A stretch of DNA of 64,000 nucleotides, from NCBI GenBank assembly GCA_905614365.1, contig CAJQSO010000002.1, positions 1 through 64,000 on the forward strand. The letters are read 5' to 3'. The translations under genes and the position numbers were made by a program. The notes under the pieces are model-generated. The model was not told the origin of the DNA. It saw only the letters and a program-made list of their open reading frames with translations, and did not search any database. Below, piece by piece: positions 1 through 9,224 of this stretch; positions within the stretch are counted from its first letter, which is position 1; every line of letters starts with the position of its first letter. Source of the DNA: an uncultured Candidatus Thioglobus sp. Its GTDB lineage: Bacteria; Pseudomonadota; Gammaproteobacteria; PS1; Pseudothioglobaceae.

Positions 1-140
1 CAAATAAAATTAAAAAAATGTGACAAATAGTTTGAATATCCATGTTAATTCCCCTTAAAGTTAATTGAACGCTTGAGTAATTTCAAGCCTCATAATCAGT
101 ATACTTATTTTTTTTGTTAATTTAAATACTAATCAATCGA

Positions 141-500
141 GTGAAAAATATGGATATATCTAAAATACAAAACCAGCTTGAAAAGTTTGCAATTGAGAGA
201 GACTGGGAGCAATTTCATACGCCAAAAAATTTAGCAATGGCGCTAAGTGTTGAGGCTTCAGAACTTGTTGAGATTTTTCAGTGGTTAAAGGCAGAAGAAT
301 CAAATAAGCCTAATCAAAAGCAGATAGAGGCAATTAATGCTGAAGTAGCTGATATTGCAATGTACTTGTTGCGTTTTTGCAGTATTTTGGAGATTGACCT
401 AGAGAAGTCGATTGAAGATAAGCTAGTAAAAAATGCAGAGAAATATCCAGTTAATCTATCAAAGGGCAATGCACAGAAATATAATCAAAGAGAAGAGTAG
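141..500 (+). CDS. MazG-like nucleotide pyrophosphohydrolase
   Basis: Protein MDISKIQNQLEKFAIERDWEQFHTPKNLAMALSVEASELVEIFQW is typical of small MazG-like/dCTPase proteins; the ATG at 150 may be the true start. Confidence 0.85.
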   Translation: MKNMDISKIQNQLEKFAIERDWEQFHTPKNLAMALSVEASELVEIFQWLKAEESNKPNQKQIEAINAEVADIAMYLLRFCSILEIDLEKSIEDKLVKNAEKYPVNLSKGNAQKYNQREE

Positions 501-968
501 TTATATTTCAACCTTGTGACATTCGTATGGCTTACCAGTTGAAGGCTGAAGATTAATATAATCATCAGAAAGAACAATAATCTCTTCAGATCTTTTATCG
601 TTGAGAGTAAATTGTTCTTCCATATTAAAATACTCATCAAGCCATGGATGGTTCCTATTAACAACTTTAATAGAATCAATCATACTTACTAAGCTTTGAT
701 CATTAATTTCCCATACCCCAGTTCCAAGGGCGCTATAATTCACTTTAACCGTATTTTCTTCGATTGGAAAGTCAACAATCAGCTGACCAAAGCTATTCCA
801 AGTACCATCTTTCTTATATCTTATAAATTCTAAAGCAGTATAACCAGGCCAAGTATCTTTACAAATCCAGTTACCCAGAATTTCAGTCTCATAATAACGA
901 GGAGACATTGCTGCTGATGCAGAAGTGTTTAAAATTAGAGCTGCAAGAATAGTCAGAAAGTATTTCAT
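501..968 (-). CDS. hypothetical secreted protein
   Basis: N-terminal signal peptide (MKYFLTILAALILNTSASA); no family recognised. Confidence 0.6.
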   Translation of the reverse strand: MKYFLTILAALILNTSASAAMSPRYYETEILGNWICKDTWPGYTALEFIRYKKDGTWNSFGQLIVDFPIEENTVKVNYSALGTGVWEINDQSLVSMIDSIKVVNRNHPWLDEYFNMEEQFTLNDKRSEEIIVLSDDYINLQPSTGKPYECHKVEI

Positions 969-1034
969 GGATAGGAGTTTAGATTATTTTTTGTTACGCC
1001 TATGTGAATTATTGATGAATTTTAGAAGAATTTA

Positions 1035-1232
1035 TTATCTTTTTTTATGTTCTTCAGCCATCTTTATAATTTTATTACTGACAGTGTCTTTAAAAATAAA
1101 TGGCAAGATTGAGTGAATAATAGCGATAATAAAAAGCCCTAAAAGCGTAAAGCTGTATTTCCATGCTCCCCAGAAATGCTGAAAGTAGTTATATCCAAAC
1201 TCATTGGGATGCTTAGTGAAAATATTATTCAT
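1035..1232 (-). CDS. small membrane protein, DUF6356-like
   Basis: FTKHPNEFGYNYFQHFWGAWKYS motif followed by a TM segment. Confidence 0.6.
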   Translation of the reverse strand: MNNIFTKHPNEFGYNYFQHFWGAWKYSFTLLGLFIIAIIHSILPFIFKDTVSNKIIKMAEEHKKR

Positions 1233-1317
1233 ATAAGTTTTAATGAAGTTTATTTAATTGATTAAGTATAAAGAATTTCATAAAGAAGGTTAAATTTTTG
1301 TAATAAAATAAACTTTT

Positions 1318-2187
1318 TTGAATAAATTACCTTCTATACAAAGGATGAAAGAAATGCCTAAAGTTTTAACAAAAGATCAGATTGAGCAATATCATGATCA
1401 AGGTTTTATATCTCCAGTAAGAGTTATTTCTGAAAAAGATGCCTTATCTATTAAAACGCAACTGGAAGAAGCAGAGGCAAAATACCCTGATGAAATTAAT
1501 TCAGAGAGCCGCAATAATTTACATCTCTCATTTACATTTTTAGATGCGCTTGCTCACAACACTTCCATAGTGGACGCAATAGAAGATCTTATTGGCCCTG
1601 ATATTGCCCTTTGGGCATCTGTTATGTTCATTAAAGAGCCTTCCTCTAAACAGTTTGTTAGTTGGCATCAAGATGCCACTTATATGGGTCTTGATAGCTT
1701 TGAATTTCCAACACCATGGATTGCGCTAAGTCCTAGTAACCTAGAGACGGGCTGTATGACTATGATTTCAGGTAGTCATAAATTTGAGATACAAAAGCAT
1801 GAGGATACATACGCAGAAAATAATATCTTGACTAGAGGCCAAGCTATTAAAAGTGTAGATCAAAGTAAGGCCGTTGATCTAATATTAAGGCCAGGCGAAA
1901 TGTCAATCCACCATGGTGCAATTATTCATGGCTCTCAGCCAAATAAAAGCAATCAAAGGAGGATAGGATTCTCTCTTCAATCGTATGTTCCACCATCAAT
2001 AAAACAGGTAGTTGGCAGAAATATGTGGACTCATATTAGAGGTCAAAAAAGGGATGATATAGACGGAATTTTTTTAGATCGACCTAAATATAATATGGAT
2101 CCAATAACTGTTTCCCAAAGGAAGATTGCAGAAGAAAATATATCAGAGATTCTTTATAAGGGCGCAAAATTAAAGCGTAAATACTAG
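1318..2187 (+). CDS. phytanoyl-CoA dioxygenase family protein
   Basis: VSWHQDATYMG (HxD) and distal HGS motif; the ATG near 1351 is an alternative start. Confidence 0.85.
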   Translation: MNKLPSIQRMKEMPKVLTKDQIEQYHDQGFISPVRVISEKDALSIKTQLEEAEAKYPDEINSESRNNLHLSFTFLDALAHNTSIVDAIEDLIGPDIALWASVMFIKEPSSKQFVSWHQDATYMGLDSFEFPTPWIALSPSNLETGCMTMISGSHKFEIQKHEDTYAENNILTRGQAIKSVDQSKAVDLILRPGEMSIHHGAIIHGSQPNKSNQRRIGFSLQSYVPPSIKQVVGRNMWTHIRGQKRDDIDGIFLDRPKYNMDPITVSQRKIAEENISEILYKGAKLKRKY

Positions 2188-3041
2188 GTATTTTTTTTAA
2201 GCCAGTCTACGATTTTAATCACTCCATTCTTAGTTTGAGTGGGGCTTAATATGTCACCTAAAACCCCATGTTTTGATGGGTCATCTTCGCTTGTGAGGGT
2301 TGGGCTATAAACTGAAACATTGTCACCCATTTTTGAAATAATTTTTCGTGTTGCCTTGCTAGATACAATTTTATCTTCATCTGAAAACCAAAATAGCATC
2401 GGTAATTTTATTTTACTGTGTTTAGTTTTTGAGGCTACAACAACTGAATCTTTGACTGCAAATAATGCATGAATTGGGTATTTAGTCGTCCAGCATCTTT
2501 CATGTTCAGCATTTTTTGCAACAAAAGAGTGTTCCTGTCCAAACAAAAAAGGTACAAGCCATTTTGCTCCAGGGAGTCTAAGTATATGGGCTTTATAAGA
2601 GATAGGACCAAAGTTTGGCGAGACATAAATTACAGCTTTAATTTTAAAATGCTGTTCAAGGACTGAATGAATTAATGAGCAGCCAGTTGAAGATCCAATC
2701 AATATAACACTATCACCCAGTATTTCACCAACTTTAATGGCTTCTTTTGTATCAATGATCCAATCATCTAAAGTAGCTTCTGCAAGAGACTGGCCATCTT
2801 GTCCATGACCTGTAAGCCTTGTAAAAAAAACATTCGCCTTAAGCTCTTTAGCAACATTTTCAATTACTGGGCTTAGTTCAGCTCGAGTTGCTGAAAAGCC
2901 ATGTATAAAAACCAGGCTTATTTTTGTCTTAACAGATGGCCTATCAACCCAAAGAATTTTTTTTTCTATATTAGGGCGTAAATTTTTATACTGTTGTTCA
3001 TCCAACTTAATGGACTCTTCTATAGAGCTAATATGAATCAT
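2184..3041 (-). CDS. alpha/beta hydrolase
   Basis: FIHGFSATRAE, GSSTG nucleophile elbow, late SDEDKIV and KHGVLGD. Confidence 0.8.
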   Translation of the reverse strand: MIHISSIEESIKLDEQQYKNLRPNIEKKILWVDRPSVKTKISLVFIHGFSATRAELSPVIENVAKELKANVFFTRLTGHGQDGQSLAEATLDDWIIDTKEAIKVGEILGDSVILIGSSTGCSLIHSVLEQHFKIKAVIYVSPNFGPISYKAHILRLPGAKWLVPFLFGQEHSFVAKNAEHERCWTTKYPIHALFAVKDSVVVASKTKHSKIKLPMLFWFSDEDKIVSSKATRKIISKMGDNVSVYSPTLTSEDDPSKHGVLGDILSPTQTKNGVIKIVDWLKKNT

Positions 3042-3146
3042 TTTTTTAAATATTTTGAATTTATTTTGGATTAATTATAGCTCTCTATTTTTTTTTAATT
3101 GCTTTATTATTTGTTTACAATAAGATTACTAATAATAATACTTAAT

Positions 3147-3165
3147 GTATACAAAATGTGTATAC
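3147..3165. promoter_or_regulatory. candidate tandem operator, two GTATAC palindromes
   Basis: TGTATACAAAATGTGTATAC; GTATAC at 3147-3152 and 3160-3165, the second overlapping a TATACT -10-like hexamer. Confidence 0.35.
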
Positions 3166-3198
3166 TTCTTATTAGATAGTAAATTGATAAATGTGTAG

Positions 3199-3501
3199 AT
3201 GGGTAAATACGTAACAAAAAATCAAAAAGAAGATGAAAAGAGAGTGGTAAGCGTCAGAATTCGCAGGCCAATCTTCGAGGCCTTTAAAGGCGCTGCAACT
3301 GCTGCAGAGCAGTATGGATATAGCATGACTCTTTCAGGTGTTTTTGAGACCGCTATGGAGGACGCAATTTCTGAGTTTAAAGATATTAGTGGTGTCGATT
3401 ATCAAGGCCTCACTTCGTCAAAACTCAGTAAGAAATGGGATAGAAAGTACAAGGCCCCCTTGAAAAGTTCAAAGGATAAGCCCAAAAAACGGGATGTATA
3501 A
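3199..3501 (+). CDS. putative ribbon-helix-helix-like DNA-binding protein
   Basis: KRVVSVRIRRPIFEAFKGAATAAEQYG..MTLSGVFETAMEDAISEF fits a beta-helix-helix layout; basic C-terminal tail. Confidence 0.5.
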   Translation: MGKYVTKNQKEDEKRVVSVRIRRPIFEAFKGAATAAEQYGYSMTLSGVFETAMEDAISEFKDISGVDYQGLTSSKLSKKWDRKYKAPLKSSKDKPKKRDV

Positions 3502-3527
3502 ATTAATTTTTTTAGGAGTAGAAGTTA

Positions 3528-3752
3528 ATGTCAGAAAGTAGTGTAATTAACAAATTAAAAGATTTAAGAACTGATTTAGACAAAGAGTCTAAATTGCTTC
3601 AAGAACAAATAGAGCTTCCATTAAATGAAGCTTTAGTAACTAATTCCCAATCAGATAATAATTCACTTCAGCTCAATAAGGGAATTGTGTTTTCTAAATG
3701 GGTTAGAAAAATAACGTCACAATTTGAGTCGGTCGACCCATTTTATAAATAA
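3528..3752 (+). CDS. hypothetical protein
   Basis: ORF 26 nt after the RHH-like gene, preceded by an AGGAG-like RBS. Confidence 0.5.
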   Translation: MSESSVINKLKDLRTDLDKESKLLQEQIELPLNEALVTNSQSDNNSLQLNKGIVFSKWVRKITSQFESVDPFYK

Positions 3753-3764
3753 ATTGTAATTTTA

Positions 3765-4634
3765 TTACAAGTTAATCTGTTTCTTTGGCCAGCTCCAATT
3801 AATAACTGTGCTGGCAACCCCAGACATTATTAACAAGCCTCCAATTGCCATTGAAGAAGTAAACTTTTCATCAAGTAGAACCATTCCTGCAATAATTGAG
3901 GTAATTGGAAGTAGCATCAAGAAGGGCGATACTTTACTTACATCGACACTGCTTAATAAGTGATACCAAACGCTATAACCTAATACTGTCATAATCAATG
4001 CTAAGTATAGAATTATTGACCAGTCAATATAACTCGCAGTTGTTATTGCAAGCCACTGCCCATCCTCAATTAGTAAAGATGCAATAAACATTTGTGGGGT
4101 GGCCATGATTGCAACCCAGGCTAATATGGTAATGCCTGAGAGATCTTTAAGCCGGCTAATCATTATCTGCGCAACCGCCCATACAGCAGAGCCTGCAATT
4201 AATAATATAACGCTATCAATGTGACCATCTAGTCTAGGCTCTCCTGCAATTATCAAGACGCCAATAAAAGCTAGCCCCATACCTAATGCTCTTGTAGTGC
4301 CAAGCTTTTCCTTTAATAGAAAAGTTCCCATAATTGCTAAGATTGGACCTTCAAGCTGAACTAGAATTGCAGCAGTAGAGGCATCAATGCCCTTGAGGCC
4401 ATTGTAGGTGAGGCCATATTGAATAGTTGAGCCAATAAGTGCAACAACAAAGATTTCACGCATATGCCCCCATGGCGGCTTGGTGAACCAAACAAGAATT
4501 AAGCCTGCTATACCAAAGCGAATTGTCATAATAAGGAGCGCTGGGAATTGCTCCATTCCAATTTTGGCTAGAGTAAATCCTAAGCCCCAGGTAATAGGAA
4601 CAATAAGAGCTAATAAGATTTGCTTAGAGTTCAT
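3765..4634 (-). CDS. EamA/DMT family transporter
   Basis: Multi-TM protein with duplicated EamA repeats (LLKEKLGTTRALGMGLAFIGVLII; LLDEKFTSSMAIGGLLIMSGV). Confidence 0.85.
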   Translation of the reverse strand: MNSKQILLALIVPITWGLGFTLAKIGMEQFPALLIMTIRFGIAGLILVWFTKPPWGHMREIFVVALIGSTIQYGLTYNGLKGIDASTAAILVQLEGPILAIMGTFLLKEKLGTTRALGMGLAFIGVLIIAGEPRLDGHIDSVILLIAGSAVWAVAQIMISRLKDLSGITILAWVAIMATPQMFIASLLIEDGQWLAITTASYIDWSIILYLALIMTVLGYSVWYHLLSSVDVSKVSPFLMLLPITSIIAGMVLLDEKFTSSMAIGGLLIMSGVASTVINWSWPKKQINL

Positions 4635-4650
4635 TGTGATTCATACAAAA

Positions 4651-4678
4651 AAAAGGAGGTCAATTATGACCTCCTTTT
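4651..4678 (-). terminator. intrinsic terminator of the 4703-5074 gene
   Basis: AAAAGGAGGTCA-ATTA-TGACCTCCTTTT perfect stem; on the minus strand followed by a T-run. Confidence 0.8.
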
Positions 4679-4702
4679 AATAACTGAATACTTTTATTTT
4701 TC

Positions 4703-5074
4703 TTATCTAGATTTTGTAAAAAGACCAATAGCAAAAAGAGCCGCGATTGCTGTGCTAATCCAATCCATAGCACCACCAGGAGCTGCTTGAGAAATTAGTA
4801 TTTGATAGAGCTGAAGTAGTACAAATAAAACCGCAATGAGACCAAAAGATTTTGCAGCAGTTTTAAGCTGACCTTCGCTTGTCCAATTAGGCAAACCGAA
4901 GGCAAGAATTGCAAGACCTAGCAGTGCAGTTCCAGCTGCCTGTCCTAGTGCATAAATTCCAACAGATGGCGCCCATCCATACATTGCAAGCATCATATTT
5001 GGCATGAAAATTAATTGAATAGCCCATAGTGCATTAAAAGCCGCTAGAAGCCTAAAAATTAAAGATAAACTCAT
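4703..5074 (-). CDS. hypothetical membrane protein
   Basis: About four hydrophobic segments; followed by a terminator. Confidence 0.6.
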   Translation of the reverse strand: MSLSLIFRLLAAFNALWAIQLIFMPNMMLAMYGWAPSVGIYALGQAAGTALLGLAILAFGLPNWTSEGQLKTAAKSFGLIAVLFVLLQLYQILISQAAPGGAMDWISTAIAALFAIGLFTKSR

Positions 5075-5208
5075 AATTATTTCCCCCTTATTAAAAAAAT
5101 AACGCTAAAACTTATTTATAAAGTTTTGATAACGCTGAATAAAATTCTACCATAAAGATTTTGTTATATTGTTTTTGAGCAATAAAAATTTCCAAGTACA
5201 ATTGTAAA

Positions 5209-6306
5209 ATGAAAACAATAACTACCAAAAATCACTCCTATTTCCCTCAACCTGAGTCTCAAGGTGGCTGGCGTTTTTTGAATGATAAAGCAGAAATTAA
5301 GAGCCTAACAAGTATTAATTTGGATAAAGTAAATGTTGCTATAGAAGGCTATAAGTTCTTTTTTGATACGTATGCATCAGGAATAGCAATAATCAAAAAT
5401 GGATATCTAATTAAAGAGCACTATAGCTTTATGACTCTTCCTGGAAGCCGCTTTGATGTTTGGTCTTGCACTAAATCTTTCACAGGAATTGCTTGGGGGC
5501 TTCTACTTGAGGAAAGCCGAAAAGGCAATCTACCTGATAACGCTAAAGTTGATTTAGATAGTCTTGCTTATTCTTTTTTGCCAAACAATACTAAGCTAAC
5601 TGATCCACTTAAAGAAAAAATAACTATTGGGCACTTACTTAGTATGACCTCTGGTATTGCTGGAGAGACTAAACTAGCATTTGGGATACCCACAAAAATT
5701 GATATTGGCCCTTTTGAGCATGCACTTGGTTATAGCGAAAATCGATATGGCAAGAAAACTGATGCTCTAGTCGCTGAGCCTGGGAAAATTTGGGATTATA
5801 GTGATCCTGCAATGGCCCATTTATCAATATTGTTTAAATCTATTATGAAGCAAGAGATGCATGAATATATGCAAAATAATGTTTTTAATGCTGTTGGAAT
5901 AGAAAATGCCAGTTGGGATGTTCTTGGAGGTGGTCAATTTATTGGGCCTCACACTAGTGCCCATATTGGCCTTCATATCTCTGCCAGAGAACTTGCAAGG
6001 TTTGGTTACCTATTAATGCACAAAGGTTTATGGAATGGTAAGGAAGTTGTGCCGAGTTGGTGGATTGATAAAGCTACAAAATCTTCACAAAATTTAAATC
6101 CTGACTATGGATATACTTTTTGGACCAATTCTAATGGAACAAGATGGCCAGGACTTCCAAAAGATATGTTTGCATTAGAGGGATATAATTCAAATAGGTG
6201 TTATGTTATTCCTTCAAAGGAGATGGTGGTTGTAAGAGTTGGAGCAGGGCCAAATCAGTGGAATGAGCAATTACTTATTAGTAGTATTTTAGATGCAATT
6301 AACTGA
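5209..6306 (+). CDS. serine hydrolase (class C beta-lactamase family)
   Basis: SCTKSF (SxxK) and YSDPA motifs, HLLSMTSGI. Confidence 0.85.
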   Translation: MKTITTKNHSYFPQPESQGGWRFLNDKAEIKSLTSINLDKVNVAIEGYKFFFDTYASGIAIIKNGYLIKEHYSFMTLPGSRFDVWSCTKSFTGIAWGLLLEESRKGNLPDNAKVDLDSLAYSFLPNNTKLTDPLKEKITIGHLLSMTSGIAGETKLAFGIPTKIDIGPFEHALGYSENRYGKKTDALVAEPGKIWDYSDPAMAHLSILFKSIMKQEMHEYMQNNVFNAVGIENASWDVLGGGQFIGPHTSAHIGLHISARELARFGYLLMHKGLWNGKEVVPSWWIDKATKSSQNLNPDYGYTFWTNSNGTRWPGLPKDMFALEGYNSNRCYVIPSKEMVVVRVGAGPNQWNEQLLISSILDAIN

Positions 6307-7699
6307 CAATTAATTTACCATTGCTTGCGTCAGGCACAAAGTCATCAAAGTCCTGAAATGGGTATAACTTTGTATTTCTTTTCTTGTTAGCAATTGAGTG
6401 TAAGTCTTGATTTACAGCGCCATCAGACAAAACCATAAATGATGGCACTGAAAGCTCTTTAAGCTCTGGTGAAAGATAGCCTGACTTGACAATGAGCAAC
6501 TGGAAGCTTCTTAGATCTATTTTTAGGTCAGTAAAATCTGTAAGACTATGAAATGGCCTTCTAAGTTCAGTTATCACAATTGTTGTTTTATTTACTTTAA
6601 CTATTACGCACTGGCTTTGAAAGTAAACGCTATCAGCATTAAGTTTTAATGAAGGGCCTCCGCCGCCAAATGTCCCACCAATAGTAAACTGATTTCCATT
6701 TGTAAGTTCATCATAGGCTGATTTTGATGCAATACCTGCAATAAGTGTTCCTTTTAAATCAGTTTCTAAGATTACTTTTAAAATATCAGCTCTATCTCCA
6801 ACTCCTCCTGCAGTAGGATTATCTCCACTATCTGCAATTATTGAAAAATCATCTTCTAAAGAATCAAGGGCACTATGAATATCTCCTGTTCTCATCCCAT
6901 AGTTTAGTTTTTTGCGATTATCCCAGTAGAGATTAGCAATACTTTTACAAATAATAGCGCCAGATTTTTCATCAGTGCAAGTCACCACAGAAGAAGCTAT
7001 GGCTCTTTTAGTATCAGCCCAAACGTAACCAATCATTAGGTTACAGTCGAGGATGTTAGGCTCTTGGTTATAAAGTTCAAGGCTTTCATATATTGATTGA
7101 CAGGGCTCTTCAAAAGTTGAAGACATCTCTCCTGAGACTAAAACTGGTATTGCTGACCAAAGAACATAGGGCCTATAGTTCTCATTTAGAGCTTTGGAAA
7201 GCATCATTGATGATCGCTGATAAGTTTCTTTTACATCAATATGAGGAGCAGTTTTAAATGCTGCAAAAGCATCTATATTGCTAATAATTTGATCAGTCAT
7301 CTGACCATGCAAATCAAAGCTTACTGAAATGATACACTTTGGCCCAACTTCTTTGCGAACGGAAGCAATCCATTCTCCTTCTGGATCCTCAATATCTTCA
7401 ACATACATTGCGCCATGCATTAATAAAAGAACTCCATCTAGTTTTCCCAAAGAGTGAATATCTTCAATGAATTGGTTTTTTACTTGGGTAAAGTATTCTT
7501 TTTCAATAGGGCCGCCAGGTACTGACTTGTTAAAGAACAATGGATAAGGCTTTATATCAAATTCACTAAAGGGAAAATCAACAAGATCAAGCAATGCTTG
7601 ACCTTGGATACTTTTAAAGTCATGTTTACTTTGGTATAGTGGTGAATAACTACTGCACTCTGTGCTAATTCCACCAATGGCAATTTTTTTAGAAGCCAT
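6299..7699 (-). CDS. M81 family metallopeptidase (MlrC-like)
   Basis: GGISTECSSYSP, LLLMHGAMYVEDIEDPEGEW, ISVSFDLHGQMT, DSGDNPTAGGVGD. Confidence 0.9.
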   Translation of the reverse strand: MASKKIAIGGISTECSSYSPLYQSKHDFKSIQGQALLDLVDFPFSEFDIKPYPLFFNKSVPGGPIEKEYFTQVKNQFIEDIHSLGKLDGVLLLMHGAMYVEDIEDPEGEWIASVRKEVGPKCIISVSFDLHGQMTDQIISNIDAFAAFKTAPHIDVKETYQRSSMMLSKALNENYRPYVLWSAIPVLVSGEMSSTFEEPCQSIYESLELYNQEPNILDCNLMIGYVWADTKRAIASSVVTCTDEKSGAIICKSIANLYWDNRKKLNYGMRTGDIHSALDSLEDDFSIIADSGDNPTAGGVGDRADILKVILETDLKGTLIAGIASKSAYDELTNGNQFTIGGTFGGGGPSLKLNADSVYFQSQCVIVKVNKTTIVITELRRPFHSLTDFTDLKIDLRSFQLLIVKSGYLSPELKELSVPSFMVLSDGAVNQDLHSIANKKRNTKLYPFQDFDDFVPDASNGKLIVS

Positions 7700-7720
7700 T
7701 TGGTATAAGTTAGAAGTTAA

Positions 7721-9148
7721 CTACCTCCAACCAGTAACTACTTTGACCTCGATGAATTCATTTAATCCTAATGATCCACCTTCTCTTCCAATTCCAGAGT
7801 GTTTATAACCACCAAAGGGCGCGCCCATTGCTGCTCCATTACCATTAACTTCAACAGTTCCTGAGAGGAGTTTTTTAGATACTCGCTTGGCTCTTTCTGG
7901 GTCTTGAGTTTGCAGATAATTTGAAAGTCCGTAGGGCGTATCATTAGCAATTTCGATAGCCTCTTCTTCGGTATCAAATGGAATAATTGATAGAACTGGG
8001 CCAAATATTTCAGTTCGAGCAATCGTCATTTGATTATTCACATCTGCAAAGATAGTGGGTTTTACAAAATATCCAGTTTCTAAACCTTCTGGCTTTCCAG
8101 TACCACCACTTATAAGAGTTGCATTTTCATCAATACCAATCTGAATCAAGGCTTGAATTTTATCAAATTGCACCTGGGAGATAACTGGACCCATATGTCT
8201 TCCTTGTTTTGAAGCAATGTCAACATTTGTTGAATTTGCAGTCTCTTTAGCTATTTCAACAGCTTGATCATAGATAGAGCGCTCAACAAGCATCCTAGTA
8301 GGGGCATTACAAGATTGACCCGTGTTATTGAAACAATGTCTTACGCCTCTCTTTACAGCTTTTTCATCAGCATCCGCAAAGATAATATTAGCTCCTTTGC
8401 CTCCAAGTTCTAATCCGACTCTCTTAAAGTCATCGGCAGCGTTATGAGATATTAAAGCACCAGCTCTAGTTGAGCCTGTGAAAGAAACCATATCAACATC
8501 GGGGTGAGAGGTTAGCTGACTGCCAACACCAACACCGTCTCCATTAACAAGATTAAACACTCCAGGAGGGCAGCCAGCCTCTTCAAGCATTTCAGCAAAA
8601 ATTACTGAATCTAGAGGTGCAAGCTCAGAAGGCTTTAAGATCATAGTGCAGCCTGCAGCAAGGGCAGGAATAACCTTTAGTGCAACTTGACTGATAGGCC
8701 AATTCCAAGGAGTAATTAGTGCGCAAACTCCTTTTGGTTCATAAAATAATTGATTATCAGAATCATCTAACTGTTCTTCAAATTTAAACTGTCTAAGCTG
8801 GATAAGAAAGTCTTCAATAGCAAATGTTCCAGCTGTAGCTTGTGATGCTTTAGAAAAATCAATTGGAGCGCCCATTTCCATTGAAATTACTTCGGCCATG
8901 TCGTCCATTCTTCTTTCATAAATAGCATAAAGTCTTTCAAGTAGTGCTATTCTGTCAGCTTTAGTAGAAGCGGACCAAGAAGGTAGTGCCACTTTTGCCG
9001 CAGCAACTGCTGCATCTGTATCCGCCTGAGAGCCAAGTGAAATTACTGCACAAACCGTTTCATCAGATGGATTAATGACGTCAAAGTCATTTTTAGTTGA
9101 TGGCTCAACCCATTGTCCATTGATATAAAATTTTCTATTATTTAGCAT
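7721..9148 (-). CDS. aldehyde dehydrogenase family protein
   Basis: TPWNWPISQ, SFTGSTRAG, ELGGKGANI, GQSCNAPTR, EIFGPVLSI. Confidence 0.95.
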   Translation of the reverse strand: MLNNRKFYINGQWVEPSTKNDFDVINPSDETVCAVISLGSQADTDAAVAAAKVALPSWSASTKADRIALLERLYAIYERRMDDMAEVISMEMGAPIDFSKASQATAGTFAIEDFLIQLRQFKFEEQLDDSDNQLFYEPKGVCALITPWNWPISQVALKVIPALAAGCTMILKPSELAPLDSVIFAEMLEEAGCPPGVFNLVNGDGVGVGSQLTSHPDVDMVSFTGSTRAGALISHNAADDFKRVGLELGGKGANIIFADADEKAVKRGVRHCFNNTGQSCNAPTRMLVERSIYDQAVEIAKETANSTNVDIASKQGRHMGPVISQVQFDKIQALIQIGIDENATLISGGTGKPEGLETGYFVKPTIFADVNNQMTIARTEIFGPVLSIIPFDTEEEAIEIANDTPYGLSNYLQTQDPERAKRVSKKLLSGTVEVNGNGAAMGAPFGGYKHSGIGREGGSLGLNEFIEVKVVTGWR

Positions 9149-9224
9149 TTTTTATCCCTAATTTAGAGTGGAAAGAATATATTACGTGATTTTTGATGTC
9201 AGGTGAAATAACTAAACAGTTTAT

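Noticed and set aside
925-1116. 63-aa + strand ORF
   Set aside because: Overlaps two minus-strand genes (secreted protein and DUF6356-like) with better coding character
3754-3770. TTGTAAT-TTT-ATTACAA hairpin between convergent genes
   Set aside because: AT-only stem overlapping the EamA stop, no convincing T-run; could be chance in AT-rich DNA
4480-4680. 66-aa + strand ORF ending in MTSF after a perfect SD
   Set aside because: Antisense to the EamA gene, and its end is formed by the terminator hairpin
7768-8022. 84-aa minus-strand ORF inside the aldehyde dehydrogenase
   Set aside because: Alternative frame of a clear ALDH coding sequence
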